Translations under genes and position numbers: made by a program
The notes under the pieces: generated by a model
Databases searched by the model: none
What the model was told of the DNA's origin: nothing
What the model saw: the letters and a program-made list of their open reading frames with translations, nothing else
Shown: positions 9,711 to 23,800 of the stretch, piece by piece
Position numbering within the stretch: the first letter of the stretch is position 1
Layout: the number at the start of each line of letters is the position of its first letter
Assembly: GCF_013426205.1 (NCBI RefSeq)
Contig: NC_089426.1
Span: 806,001 to 870,000, forward strand
Reading direction: 5' to 3'
DNA length: 64,000 nt
DNA from: Metarhizium brunneum
Lineage: Eukaryota > Ascomycota > Sordariomycetes > Hypocreales > Clavicipitaceae

Positions 9711-11352
9711 CCGGTGCGTTTATGGGCTGCAGCTTGTTGCCGGATACAACTGCTGCAACGTTGGTCAGAATCCTGCAAGGTTGGCCCTTGCTTGGAGTTG
9801 TGCCACGACGCCAACTTGGACCGACACCATTCAGGCAACATGCGAGAGGGCTTGCTGTATATTGAGCGAGTTTGATGCCCGGCAGCTGGAAGCGGGATTG
9901 GAGGAAATCCATACTCCCCAGCTCTGGACTAGAACATCCACGGTTCGTGGGGATTTTTGTGAGTGTGACTTGGGGCTAAATTAGATGGATAAGATGTAGG
10001 GAAGCACAGCATTGCTTTCTTCTTTCTTGTTCACAAGGTGTACGCGAGCAACGCGCTGCGGCATCTCCACAACGGGCCGAATTAGCATCGTACGTTGCTG
10101 TCCCAAACTATTATTTGTCAGAGAGCAAGGCTAGGACCTGACGAAGAACCCTGTGCTCGAAACACTTGCATGACTTTCACATCCTGTCATGGTCACGGAC
10201 CGACGCGGAACGTAGTTGATTTGAAAGAAGGATTCCCCCCACATGGATCGCATGTAGTTGCCGAGCAGTTCATGGAAATCATGGAACCAAAGGATCGTGC
10301 TAGCCGGGGTCTTGCCAGGCGCCATGTAACTTGTAAAATGCCGAGTTAGTTCCCTTGTATTCGGTGATGCTTCAGCCAAGTCGGGCATGCAAGAGGCCAA
10401 GTCCAGCCAAGAGCTTTCGACGAGAGTCGCCCATGTGCGACGTGGGCAGATCCTAAGCGGTACGAGGAAAGAACAAAGGTACACAAACTATGTGAATTGG
10501 GAAATGGTTCCTGGAACAAGGCTTGCTCTGAGCAGGGCCGTCGTACCGGCGGATCAATCGTGTCCGGGTTGCTGACGGCCCACGATGCCGCATCGAGTGG
10601 AAAGCCTTCTCCTCTTGGAAACACTTGGCTGCTCCAGCTGCTCAAGGGTACGCCTTGTAAGACTTGGGGTGTCTGTGCCACGAGGATCAGGCAATGGGGT
10701 CGTGGTTCTCCGGAATGTGGCTTCTCTGCGTACCACAGGCGTAATGCCAGTTGCCGAAATTGTTGCAACGCATATTGATTATACCACAACGGGGAGGGTA
10801 AAGGGACTTGAGGGTTGCGCAAGAGAATTACGTGCAAGGAATTCCGGCATTCACAAAGCTATAGGTAGCCTATTGTGTTGGGACAGGCTTTAATAGCAAA
10901 GGGCATCGTGCTGCAGTGCGCTCCGACGAAGCAAGCACCGTTATGACGGATTCGGAGTCGGCGTCCGGGCCGTCGCGCGGTTGAGAATTTGAAGGATTGC
11001 TTAGTACCGAATCCGCCAGACTAACGCTACATATCTATCACGGGATGATTTCATGAGCGGTCATATGAGCCGCAGACTCGTCCCAAGTGTCATACTCGGC
11101 TACATGGCATAAACAGTACCCCACGCCTGCAATCGATCGTCCCTCGTTTGCCAGGGCTCATGTTCGCATAGCCCGAGACCACGGTGCTGAATCAGCAAGA
11201 CTCGGGAGAGCCGAAAGTCATTGCGGCAAGACCCCCTATATGCTTTTCTACCCTCGCTGATGTGTTCACCTGCCATGTAACAATGGACTCTGGGTATCCG
11301 GGGCGCAATATACACCTGTGCCCAGCTCAAGCGCCCGGCCATCCATCACTGC
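9711..11352. other. Intergenic, 1.6 kb
   Basis: Overlapping open frames exist on both strands around 10.1-10.9 kb (largest 163 codons, minus strand), none with a recognisable domain, signal peptide or splice structure. No gene is supported. Confidence 0.45.
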
Positions 11353-12381
11353 CTACTCTGTGCCTTGCTTCTCCTCCTCCTCCTTCACAACTGGCACCAG
11401 CACCAACCACAGCGTCTTGTCACTCAACACGACAACCTCATCCGCCAGCATGTCCAGCTTCTCAATGTGCCCGTCCAAGGCGCCCATTGCAGCTACCGCC
11501 GTGCCGCTCTTGCCCCCCTCGGCCGCCATTTCGAGAAACTTGCTCCCCCGGACGTGAACCATCTCGGCCAGCTGTCCCGTGTCCAAGAGGACGGCGTGAA
11601 GCCCCCTCGCATTCAGCCAGTCCTTACTCGCAACGGCGGCGTACGTGGCCGCCCGTTGCAGCGGCGTCCTGGGTGTCCTGGAAACGGCAGACACGGCGGC
11701 GCCGGGAATCTGGAATACGGTATGGACAGCCCCCAAGGCCGCGTGCATGGGGATGGAGATGGCGCCCCCGATGACGCCGGCCGCCACGCCGAATAGGTTG
11801 AAGCGCCTGGCGTCTTTGGCGAGCTGCTTGCCCACGCTTTTGGTGTGGTTGGCGAGGGACCTGCCGTAGTTCCTGGGCGGCTCGCCGAGGCTCTTGGCCA
11901 CGTCGCCGGCATGAGCGACGGCCCTGTCGGACACCTTTGCGGTGAGGAAGGCGGACACGGTGTCGAGGAACGAGCGCCACGTCTGCTCGGTGATGCCGTG
12001 TGCGAGGAGGGACGGGGCGTAGGCCGGGAGGAAGGGGGCCGCCGGGTCGGGGGCGACTTGTGGGATGGCGATGGGCTTCGCCTTGACGGCGTTTGATGAG
12101 CTGGGCCCGGCTTCTGCCTCGGCGTGAGCTTCGTACGAGGGAGGGAGGTCCGTCGACGTGGGGAAGTTGAAGGGCGAGTCGACGGTGGGAACAGCCCCCT
12201 TTGCTTCGGTGGCCTCTTGATACGTCGGCGCGCGCTCTGCGGCATCTGGTGCCGTGCTTGGGCTGGCGATGGCCGCGGCTGTAGACGGAACGGTTGCTGG
12301 TGACGATGGCCGTGGTTGGGAATAGCTGCCGTCTTGCCGTTTGTGGTCCAGTACCTTGGCGTCTTCTGGCTTAGGGGCCAT
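11353..12381 (-). CDS. Proline-rich PPxY-type protein, 342 aa
   Basis: Single exon, minus strand; family not recognised. Residues 1-110 are low-complexity, rich in Ala, Pro and Ser, and contain DLPPSYEA and an APTYQEA motif. PPxY motifs are ligands for WW domains such as those of Rsp5/Nedd4 ubiquitin ligases. Residues about 120-300 look folded and helical, with a Gly/Ala-rich stretch (GVAAGVIGGAISIPMHAALG) that could insert in or lie on a membrane. The tail is acidic and basic (VVKEEEEKQGTE). The architecture suggests a peripheral membrane or trafficking-linked protein; this is inference only. The only ATG at the head of the frame is 12381. GC-rich codon use matches neighbouring genes. Confidence 0.8.
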   Translation of the reverse strand: MAPKPEDAKVLDHKRQDGSYSQPRPSSPATVPSTAAAIASPSTAPDAAERAPTYQEATEAKGAVPTVDSPFNFPTSTDLPPSYEAHAEAEAGPSSSNAVKAKPIAIPQVAPDPAAPFLPAYAPSLLAHGITEQTWRSFLDTVSAFLTAKVSDRAVAHAGDVAKSLGEPPRNYGRSLANHTKSVGKQLAKDARRFNLFGVAAGVIGGAISIPMHAALGAVHTVFQIPGAAVSAVSRTPRTPLQRAATYAAVASKDWLNARGLHAVLLDTGQLAEMVHVRGSKFLEMAAEGGKSGTAVAAMGALDGHIEKLDMLADEVVVLSDKTLWLVLVPVVKEEEEKQGTE

Positions 12382-13110
12382 TTTGTCGATGATGTCAAAC
12401 CGACGAGTAGCTCTAGGTGGATGATGCAGATGTGCTCATCCCAAGATGATGCCAGGGAGGGCTGCGAATTTTAACCGCCTCATTGATGGTTACAAAGGGT
12501 AAGATGACGTTGTCTGAGAATAGCTGAGCCTCTCCAATTGACGCCACATGCACCGTATGTCGCACTAGTTTTTATCCTGTAAAATGCAAATTTCACCGCC
12601 CGGGGAACACAGGTATGATGGCGCAGACTTGGTTGTCTTACGTAGAGGCCTCCATAAAACACGCAGGCACTCACTCACGCGAGGGTTGAATCAGGTTCTT
12701 TGGTCCGCATCCCATCAAACTCATTATGTACGCATGCTTGAAAATTGCGCGCAAGCTCCCATCCGTTGCCCATTAGCACAAGGCCATCGAGACCCGTTAC
12801 GCGTCAATCTCGCTGCAAGGGGTTTAGGGTCGAATGAACAACCAGATCGGGAAACACTTGACGGGTGGCTTAGACGCTGTTTGTGCGCCTCTGACAGGTT
12901 TGTGGCACCACGACTCGTTTGCAACCTCGCAACAGAACATTGAACGTGAAGAAACAACTCGACATGACAATCAGTCATGATTGGATGCCCTGCCCCGCTG
13001 TCGTTATTCACGTCAAAGGCAGGGCTACACCTGACGCTTCGTGAAACGCTTACAAGTGCATCTACTCAACGTCTACATTGTGTTTTTTTTTATTAAAAAA
13101 AAACAAAACA
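12382..13110. other. Intergenic, divergent promoters
   Basis: Shared upstream region of the PPxY protein (minus) and the RibD/DHFR-like gene (plus). The plus-strand leader just before 13111 is a T9 ATT A9 tract. No gene is seen. Confidence 0.5.
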
Positions 13111-13659
13111 ATGCGCCGTATCCGTTACAATGCAGCCATCTCGCTAGACGGCTTCATCGCCTCGCCAGACGGCTCGACAAACTGGATCATTGAAGACGCC
13201 AGCATAGATTTTGACGCCCTCCACGCCGAGTTCGACTACCACATCATGGGTCGCAAGACCTACGAGGTCGTCACGTCTTACGGGGGCGCAAATCCTCTTG
13301 CTGCAAAGCCAAAAGAAAACGTCCTTGTTGTGAGTCGCACAATGAAACAAGAAGAGTACCCGGGCATCACGATTCTACGCCATGATTTCATCCACACGAT
13401 TCGTCAATTAAAGGCGCAGCAAGGCCGGGACATGTGGCTCATGGGTGGCGGGCAGCTTGCCGCCGCGCTTTTCGAGGCACGCCTTATAGACGTCGTAGAG
13501 ATGGCAGTCATGCCGGCTGTTGTCGGCGAGGGAATAAAGATGATTGCAGGGTCGGGCGGAGCAGCCCAGTCCGGCTACAGATTGGACTTAAGCGCCGTAG
13601 AAAGACTGCACACGAGCGGTATTGTCATTTTGAAATATGCGGTCCTTTACGATTGCTAG
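13111..13659 (+). CDS. RibD C-terminal / dihydrofolate-reductase-like protein, 182 aa
   Basis: Single exon. The start MRRIRYNAAISLDGFIASPDGS is the typical first strand and loop of the RibD_C/DHFR-like superfamily. It is followed by YHIMGRKTYE (the nucleotide-contact segment of this fold), VLVVSRT, and DMWLMGGGQLAAALFEARLID, the glycine-rich NADPH-binding turn. The family reduces pterin- or pyrimidine-like substrates in riboflavin or folate metabolism; many standalone members, common in bacteria (YyaP/YwjB type), have no proven substrate. There is no targeting signal. The frame opens at 13078, but ATG 13111 starts the conserved sequence and follows an A-rich leader. Intronless and bacterial-looking, so ancient horizontal transfer is possible but unproven. 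Confidence 0.88.
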   Translation: MRRIRYNAAISLDGFIASPDGSTNWIIEDASIDFDALHAEFDYHIMGRKTYEVVTSYGGANPLAAKPKENVLVVSRTMKQEEYPGITILRHDFIHTIRQLKAQQGRDMWLMGGGQLAAALFEARLIDVVEMAVMPAVVGEGIKMIAGSGGAAQSGYRLDLSAVERLHTSGIVILKYAVLYDC

Positions 13660-13991
13660 TGCTATTCGACGACTTGTTCTTTCGCCTACGTGCGCCGAAA
13701 GCATGCAAGCGGAGACAAAGAGGGTGAAATCAAGGCTGCCTTTGTTGTCAAAGTGGCCGTATTGAATGGTGCAGGGTGCAAAAGATGAGACCCCAAGTTC
13801 CCTTTGCATCGTCGCGATACCTTGACAGCATTGGACACTAATCTTCGGCTCATGAACGCGAAACGTATACTGCTTTGTATCACCTCTTTTCCCCTTGCGG
13901 TTCTGCCGTCGCTAGCCGTCTATACGCCGCCGTAGCAAATCCATTTCTCTATTTCATGCACCTGTAGCTCATTCAAGTACCCTCTATAGTC
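13660..13991. other. Intergenic between convergent genes
   Basis: 3' flanks of the RibD/DHFR-like gene and the dehydratase; nothing further recognised. Confidence 0.5.
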
Positions 13992-15134
13992 TTATTTCGC
14001 CTGCTCGCCCGCGTATTGATCCATCATCTCCAACGTCATGTTGCTCCCCCCACACACAACCAACACAACTACACTACTCTCATTGAACCCCGGAACCAAC
14101 TTCTCCAGCTGTCCGTTGTAGCAGAGCGCAGGGCACACGCCACAAGCCAGCTCGACCAGCAGACGCTCCTCATCTAGGAACCTCCTACACGCACCGATGG
14201 CCTCTGAGTCCGGCAGGACAACACTGGTCACCGCGTCTCTCATGCCATACTCAAATGCCCGCTGGCAGACTCGTCTCGCGCCCAAGCTCGTCGCTCGGCT
14301 CGTGATTGCCGGCAGGGTAACCAGCTCCCCCCTGGCGATTGCTTGCGCCAACGAGTCGGCGCCCTCAGTCTCGACCGCAACGACCGTCGTCTGCTTCAGC
14401 CCCAACTCGTCGATCCCCTGCACGATGCCGGCAAACAACCCGCCCCCGCCGACACTGCACACAATCGCGTCGATTTTTGGCACACTCGTGGCCGGGTTTG
14501 CATTCCCGTCACCAGCAGCCCCATTGATGGGATAGTGCCTCTCCGTGGCGGGTAACTGCCTCACAATCTCCTTGGTAATGCCTGCGTTTCCGTCCCAGAC
14601 CTGCTGCGCGTCAAAGGGCGGGACGTAGATGGCCGCCTCGCCTCGCGCCGTCGCGTCCGGCATCAGGGTCTCGGTCAGGTACTTGTCCGCCTCTTGCCAC
14701 GAGGCGCCCTGTTGGATGACCTCTGTGGCGCCGGCCTCTCGCAGCTTGCCCACCATGTACGGCGTCGTGCTGAGGGGGACGACAATGGTCGCCTCGCAGC
14801 CCAGGGTGATGGCGCCATGGACACAGGCGAGACCAGCGTTGCCGCCGGATGAGCAGTAAAAGTGCGGCTTTCTGGCGGAGCGCGTGTCGGCAGCCTGAAC
14901 AGCGGCGAGTTGCGAGACGAGATAGTTGCCTATGCCGCGGGACTTGAAGGATCCCGACGGCTGGAGGTTCTCAAGTTTGAGGAAGACGTTGCTGAGAAAG
15001 GGCATCAGCGGGATCGTGATGGACCGTGCCAGACTGCACTCTTACCATCCGGCGGCGGCGCTCAGGGTCGCCGACTTGATGAGCGGGGTTTCGATCCAGG
15101 GGATCTTGGAGTGAGTTGCTGCTTTGACGGTCAT
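13992..15134 (-). CDS. L-serine/threonine dehydratase (PLP enzyme), 362 aa
   Basis: Minus strand, exons 15134-15046 and 14991-13992. The 54-base intron (GTAAGA...CTCAG) joins TG to C and rebuilds AAGCNVFLKLENLQPSGSFKSRG-type sequence, the fold-type II PLP site, with Lys46 as the Schiff-base lysine. CSSGGNAGLA is the phosphate-binding glycine loop and IVCSVGGGGLFAGI the second cofactor loop. The length matches cytosolic serine dehydratases, which deaminate L-serine (and threonine) to pyruvate (or 2-oxobutyrate) and ammonia (CHA1-type, EC 4.3.1.17/19). No ACT regulatory domain is present, so it is the catabolic type. An upstream in-frame ATG at 15224 adds 30 unremarkable residues; 15134 is preferred. 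Convergent with the RibD/DHFR-like gene. Confidence 0.9.
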
Positions 15135-16534
15135 GGTGTAGTTTCCTCGCTCAATGTGGACAAGTCGGGTCAAGTTTGTGCAGGTTGCGCGTTCGTATAT
15201 TGTAGTGTTGGAAGAAGCGGTCACGTGCTTCGGTGTCGCCCGGGGGATTGGCTGTCCTTTCTAAAGGGGCCTCGGAGGCAGCTTCGTTGAATGCGATTGA
15301 ATTCAGCGTGATCAATCCCGTCATGGCTTTCAGACAACGGAGCAACCCCGGCCGCTCCGAATCGCCTAACCCAGCGTGGGGGTTTTGCGGGGCCGCTTTC
15401 CGCCCTTCGGTAGACAGGCACGCCCTGTCGGATCAAGTATTCCACCGGGGATGCAGCATACTACGGAACTCGGTCTCATTTATAGTCCGGACCCTCCTCA
15501 GTCAAGGTATTCAGGAGCCGTTGGAAGGAATACCAACTCTCTCAGAAGCCTGGTGGTGCCATCGTATCTCGGACACGATGCCGGACCAAGTAAGGCATTG
15601 ATCATCAGTCCTCGGGGCTTAGAGCAAAACTAGGGACCCACAAGTTCGCGATAGGGCCTTTTTGATTCAGCGACCTGTCCGTAACTACCGCGGTCTCATG
15701 TCTCCGGGATTGCTGTGATTATCAGATGCAGCAAGCTCCGTCCGTTCTGAATACATATTGATAAGTTTGTGCTAAATTTGGGTGCAACTTTCCTTGCTCT
15801 TTCATCGCGTTACTCGTGCCGTAGGAACTCTCTGAAGAGAGCATATATTAGTCCTGTGAAATATTACAAATGCAGACCCTCCTAACTCTAGGTATCTTCC
15901 AGGTTATTGGCTAAAAGTCCTCCCAATTCTAGAGCTAGTATTACGACACAGACACTCCTTTAGCCCGAATATACTAGCATCTGATTTTAGCTGTATTGGG
16001 GCACGGATCTTCTCCTTTAGTCCGGATGCACGTGTATTTCCTCAGAGCTTATGACTATACTATTTACTAAAGCCTTGGCCTACTAGCGGCTCTACCCAAT
16101 TAGATTCAATGTTCAATGTTGTTAGATTTCTATTTTATTAGTGCCCGAACTTAATTACCCCGCATGGTTAGTGTTACACAGTTGGGACCAAGCAAAGGCC
16201 CAACGTCGTCACACGACGCGATGACGACCTAAGCTGGAAGCTTCGGGTGTCGCTGTTCCTTTCGTGTATATAATCTAGGCCGTGCCCCTCGCGTTCCTGA
16301 GAAACCGAGGACCGTCGACACCCTTCGATATTATCTTTGAATTGAGTGTTTACGCTCCGAGCCCTTGTATCAAGCCCTTGTCACAGTTGCCAAAGTCTAT
16401 TATTTCAGTTGGCAAGTTTTCCAGCTTTGTTTATAGACCCCTGAAAAACTTAAAAATACACAGCATATAATGAGTTACAGGACGACCAAGAGACTTGTAT
16501 AAACCCCACTACCAATTAATAACGTACATTCAAG
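15135..16534. other. Intergenic, AT-richer toward 15.7-16.5 kb
   Basis: Upstream of both the dehydratase (minus) and the esterase (plus). The 15.7-16.5 kb part is visibly AT- and TA-rich with no open frames of note, unlike the GC-rich DNA before 15.7 kb; it may be mobile DNA decayed by repeat-induced point mutation. TATAAA at 16498-16503 is a possible esterase TATA box. Confidence 0.4.
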
Positions 16535-18662
<2,128 letters not shown>

Positions 18663-19483
18663 TAAAACATATGGCTTCTCGTTAGCAGCTTCGGATTGAC
18701 GTTTTATAATTTCCCAATTAGGACATTGACAGCCGTGACAACTGGCCGACCCACCCAGCTTCGACGCCACATATTTGGACGGCAACGTTTGACTTATTCA
18801 ATTGCGAACTGAATTTCTTCCTTGGGCGAGGTGCTTGCCCAGCTCTCTGCGCGCTCAGCGTTACGACGCTATAAGCGCGACAGACACGGTGGTTCGGTGG
18901 AACAGCACATGGACCCCTGTCGAGAACAGATCGTCAAGGGATATGAACCCTGTCGCACATCGAGATGATCCCTGTCTCTGCTCCGTAGTGACGAGGTTTC
19001 TTCTCCCGGAGTCCCGGACGGCAGGAACGATGTCAATAGTACATGTAATATCAGCTTGGCCCTCGACGATGATGTCGGTAGCAACCCCATGGTATCAGTC
19101 TTACTCGGTACCGGATCTCGGTGTCTAGAGATCACTTATCGCTCCTCCTCTACAGACTGACGAGAAACACAGCGTCTCACGCCCTCCAAGACAGGCCGAC
19201 AGAATCAAACCACATACCCCAGATACATGTTCTGCATACCAGTCTCAGGCTGCGGCGTAACCAGCTCATTCGACCATGGACACGGCGCAGGCGGCAACAA
19301 ATCCCATCCGCCAAGAACCACAGCTCAGTCACGACCAGCACTGTAGAAAAAAAAAACGATACTATTCCAACCATCTACGGAGTACTCTGTAACAAGAATA
19401 TACACAAATAACACCCCATCCCCCTCCCGAGTCCCAACCAAATTCCCCCCTCATTTCTCCAAAACCAATTTTAAAAACCAAAA
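18663..19483. other. Intergenic between convergent genes
   Basis: No supported gene; open frames at 18802-19135 overlap antisense. A TACGGAGTA motif is at 19376-19384. Confidence 0.5.
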
Positions 19484-20032
19484 TTAAATAGTGCCCTGCA
19501 AATAGGTGATATTCACAGGAACATTCACCTTGTCACAAACCACACTGCGATCCGAGTAATTCGTCCCCGAGTGCAACGTCGAGCTCTGCTCGCGCTCGCT
19601 ACACTTCAAGCTGAGCCTCACCTGCCCCTGCCCGCCGAAGCGGCTGCCGTCCCTGTCACACGCCCACGTCTGGTTGATGGTCAGCAGCCCCGAGGCCCGG
19701 TCAAACGCGAACCGGGACAGGTCGCCCTTGGCGTCGGGCCTCACGGCGCAGTCGTACGCCACGTCGCCCGCGAAGAAGCCCGGGCTGCTGCGCGTCGACA
19801 CCGCCGTGCACGTCGTCTTGTGCGCGAGCGCCGAGTTCTGCAGCGTGAAGTTGGCCAGGCCGTACTCGAGCCGCGACGCGCCCATGGCCACCCGCTGGTC
19901 GCGGTACTCGAAGCCCGTCACGCGCCAGAGCAGCGTCGTCGCCGACGCCGCCGTGCACACCATGTCCGCTGCCCGGGAGAGCGCCTGCCCGGCCAGTGCG
20001 AGCGTTATGAGGGTGGTTGCCGGGAGGTGCAT
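19484..20032 (-). CDS. Secreted cysteine-containing protein, 182 aa
   Basis: Single exon, minus strand. MHLPATTLITLALAGQALSRA is a signal peptide. The mature protein has six or so cysteines and alternates short polar strands, suggesting a compact disulfide-bonded beta fold; possible N-glycosylation sites include NFT, NQT, NYS and NIT. It resembles AA1-like/Alt-a-1-sized fungal secreted proteins in length and cysteine spread, but I cannot assign it to a named family with certainty. No transmembrane segment or GPI-like tail is seen. The coding strand upstream of the ATG has a CTTTTATATACG element about 50-60 bases away, a plausible TATA box. Very GC-rich codon use suggests an expressed, selected gene. 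Confidence 0.8.
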   Translation of the reverse strand: MHLPATTLITLALAGQALSRAADMVCTAASATTLLWRVTGFEYRDQRVAMGASRLEYGLANFTLQNSALAHKTTCTAVSTRSSPGFFAGDVAYDCAVRPDAKGDLSRFAFDRASGLLTINQTWACDRDGSRFGGQGQVRLSLKCSEREQSSTLHSGTNYSDRSVVCDKVNVPVNITYLQGTI

Positions 20033-20816
20033 TTTCGTGGTGGTGCCGTCTGGTGCGTGTAGTGACTAGTGAGTGTGCCGCGTATATAAAAGTGGTGGGT
20101 TTGGCCGAGAGGAGTCAATGGTATATGGTAAAGATATTTTCACTTCACTTTAGAAGGATAGCTGAACAGAGGTCATTAAAAAAAAAAAAGAGAAAAGACG
20201 GTATCAAGCTGGAAAAGGGGGCCACTGGTTAAAAAAGACACCGAGCAGACACGCTCAAGCGGGCGTCTAGTCAATACGTAGATCAAAATCCAGCGCGAGG
20301 GCGTGCATGTCTCACCCTTTGCCCACTTTTCCAGGCACGACGGGAGGTTTGGACGAGGCAGATTGGCGCACGAGGTCTGTGCCACGAACCTACGCGCTCA
20401 GATGGGCAACGAGACTTCCATGCCGAGTCGCGGCGCGCAGATGTTTGCAGGCCAAACTTTAACGTTAGAGTGCGCACCTGAAACAGATGGACGCACTGCT
20501 CCACGAGGGCCGTGATGCCGTTGCTGCGTTGCTGGTCATGATGTCTAGGGGTGGAGTTTGGCGTTATTAAGGGCAATGGCAGCAGAAACCCGGAAATAAC
20601 CCCTCGCCAACTAGTATTTACAGAAAGTCAGTCTTCTCATGCCCACTAGTTATCCTTTTGCATCTATCATCTATTGTTTGTGATGGAGGTATCAAGCAGA
20701 GTCTAATATACCCGCCCGCCCGCCCGTAGTTACACAAAATAGTCTCTTCAATGCTACCATACAACGGCTCATGCGTCTACATTGCTCTGTGAAAAAAAAA
20801 TCATGTCGTCGTTCAA
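20033..20816. other. Intergenic
   Basis: Upstream of the secreted protein and downstream of the lipase gene. Contains a CCCGCCCGCCCGCCC tract near 20710. No gene is supported. Confidence 0.5.
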
Positions 20817-23800
20817 TCATTCGACCACGCCGAGTCGCAACTTGTTCAGCGCATCCTCATACTTGGCCGGGCTGTGGTCTGTCAACAATCCCGCTCCGAA
20901 CCTAATTTCGTCAAACCGCCCTTCCACATCCCGTATGTACTTGAGCACCACTCTCCTCGCCGGTCTCCCAATCGGACCTTCCTCCTGCTTCACAAATGCA
21001 TCGCGTCGGAGCACCCTGGTCGTCTCAATGGCAAACACCTCGCCCGGCGGCACCAATTTCTTGCCCTTCATCGTGCCTCGCAGTGCCTGAAGCATGGGCA
21101 GCACCCATTCTTCATCGCCCTCTTTGGGCGCCGCTGGTGTGGTCTGGTACCACTTGTCAGAGAGATGCCCTTGAAAAGCCTGCCACATTCTACGTCGGAT
21201 CTCGGCTTTAGTCTGATTCTCATCCCTTTTGAACGCAAGCGCCAGACCTTGGAAGTCGTGAAGTACACCGAGGGATAGATGGGGTACAATGTCGTTGCCG
21301 TGCACGACGGTTGTGATAAGCCCACGCGTAATTTTGCGCAGGGACGGGGACAGTATGCCTGGTGGTCCATACGCATATACGTGGATCCGCCGAGACTGCG
21401 GGAGGCGAACGTCGCTGAACTTGTGCCCTGTTCCAAGCCCCTGTGTAAGGAGTTTTGAGTACGGTTCGGCGGAGATGACGAAGCCCGGACCGTCGGGGTT
21501 GGGTTCCGAAAGCATGACGCCGAGAAGGGAGGTGACACCTCCCCCTAGAGAATGACCACACAGCACGAGACCGTAATCCGGAAACTCAAGCAGTGCTTCT
21601 TTCAGTGTGACGAGAACTCGGCCATCATCTCCGAATAAGAGTCTTCTAGCAGAGGCGTGCACGCCCTTGTGCACTCTGTACGCTCGTCCTCTCCATAGCA
21701 AGTTGTCGTAGTCACATGTCAAGTCGGCAAGGACATCCTCGAACCCCAACGTTCCTCGGCATGCTAGGACTACGGCTTTTGCCTCATGGTCGAGTGAGAT
21801 GTAATGTACCAACGGCACACCGGTACCCGTGGAACCTGTGGCATCAGAACCTCCCTGTGGATCTACAAACGAAGCAAGGAGTATGTTGCTATCCTCAGAT
21901 TCAGTGTGGTGTACAAAGTGTCGGACGTCTTGGTGGGTTCTGTCGCCCATTTGGCTAGCGGGAAGTTCGTTTGAGATACCAAGAAGTTTCATGAAATGTG
22001 AGCCATAACAAGCGGACGAGTACCTCATATACCTGGCAATGTTCGGTAGTAAGTGGCCAGTTGGAAACGTCCCGTCCACGAATCCTTCATTACGCAGCGT
22101 GTTTAAGGCACTAGAAGTATTATACGCGCTCTTCTGGTAATACGATGCCAAGAGCAGCGATGTCTGAGAATCATTTGTGGCTAGGCTGTAGAGGCTGGGT
22201 GCGTAAGACGTCGATCGGCGATGATGATGGCCGTTGCCGTGGGGGGATGGAGGTACGGGCCCAACAGGATATGGTTCACCCGGAGTTCGCGAAACTGTCT
22301 CCTGGGTCGAGTAGTCGGTGCGAAAGATGGTTGGTGAGGCCGGACGCAAGCCAGTCGTCGAGTTTCGAGAGTATGCGTCTGTGAGTGAAACAACAGAATC
22401 TCGTCGCCTTTCATGGATTGAGACGTAGCTAGCTCGTGATGACGGACGCGGGAATGGATCTGGTGTCTGGACTCGTCGAGCGGGGACATTACGCTGGGCT
22501 TTTTGTGGTTGAGTCCGACCAGCTGGCGGCTTCAGTTTATTTGATGACTCTGAGGTGCTGCCCCCAGTCCCTTTCCACTGCGGTCGTTGTTTGACAACAG
22601 AGCGACTGTGTTCATGATCAGGGCCTTCTTTATTCCACATATTGGACAGCGACTGGCCGCTGTCCTTCAAGACCTGCTTCAGACCAGGGCGCTTCTCGCT
22701 TTGTTTTCCAGTGCTGAGTGTTTCGGCCTTCTTTTTTGGCTGAGATCGTCTGCTCGAGTCCGCAGTTCGCTTCTTGGCTGAAGAGCTAGGAGAGAGTGGT
22801 TCTATTGGTGGCGTTCTTTGCTTTTTCTGGTTTGCTGTTGTTTCTGGGCTGCCCGATTGAGATGGACGGAGTGGTTTGGGGCCTTCGAATGGACCATTGG
22901 TGTTGCTTGCGTGACTTGGAGAGCCCGCCGTGCTTGAAGGAGTCGAGCTTGACCGTTGAGACTCCTTCCCGTTCAAGCTCGTTATATCGGAAAGGGATTT
23001 GGATGCCGGCGCAAGTCTCTTTAAAGGTTTGGCGGTTGGAACTGGGTCATCGTCCGTAACCTCGACAACTGCAGGGCCAGATTCCTCCTCCTCCCCTCGA
23101 AACGTCGCAGATCGAAACTTGTCCCTCTGAATCCTGTAAACAACAGTGTAAGACGTATCCTTGTCCGGGCCGAAACTCCATTGCCGATGGTTTCCTGCTG
23201 ATGCTGATGCACTTCGAGTCTCTACTATTTCAGCGCCTGGGGGAGTGGGAAGGGACAGCAGCTGGGGTCCCTTTACGTCGACAGTGATGGTTTGGACCGA
23301 TGAAACGGAATTCGATATCGATGCGGTAGTTCCGGGCTCAAGATTAGCTGTAATATGACTCTTCAGTCTCTGCATGACAGCTTCGTCATCCTCCCCTGCC
23401 CCATACCGAATGCCTAGGTCGTTAGGATCGTGGTCGTTTCTGGGAGTAAGCTGACGTTCATTCTCTTCATCGCCGCGCACATCGATGCGTTCGCCATCGG
23501 TGAGGACCACAACATCCCAAATCACCTCTTCGTATGCGTGTCGTCGGGCCTCCTCGGACGCTTGACGCCGAGAAGTTCGCTGTAAATATGCCAATGCTCC
23601 GAGGGCAACCACCAAGTCTGAAACTCCAACTTTTTCTCCACCCACTCCTGTCGCCGGGTTATTGAATTCTCTTCGAACAAGGGTGATGATGCTCGCCACA
23701 GCCCGTGAAGAATCGGTAGAACCGAAGAGCTTATCGAGACTTCCCAACAGAAGCTGTGAAGCGTCGGATGCGGTCGATATCGTTGTGCCTGTTAATCGAA

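Noticed and set aside
10131..10893. Frames of 93-163 aa on both strands
   Set aside because: Heavily overlapping, composition not convincing, no motif.
11613..12398. 261-aa and other long frames opposite or offset to the PPxY gene
   Set aside because: GC-rich shadow frames; the 342-aa frame has better composition and the only sensible start.
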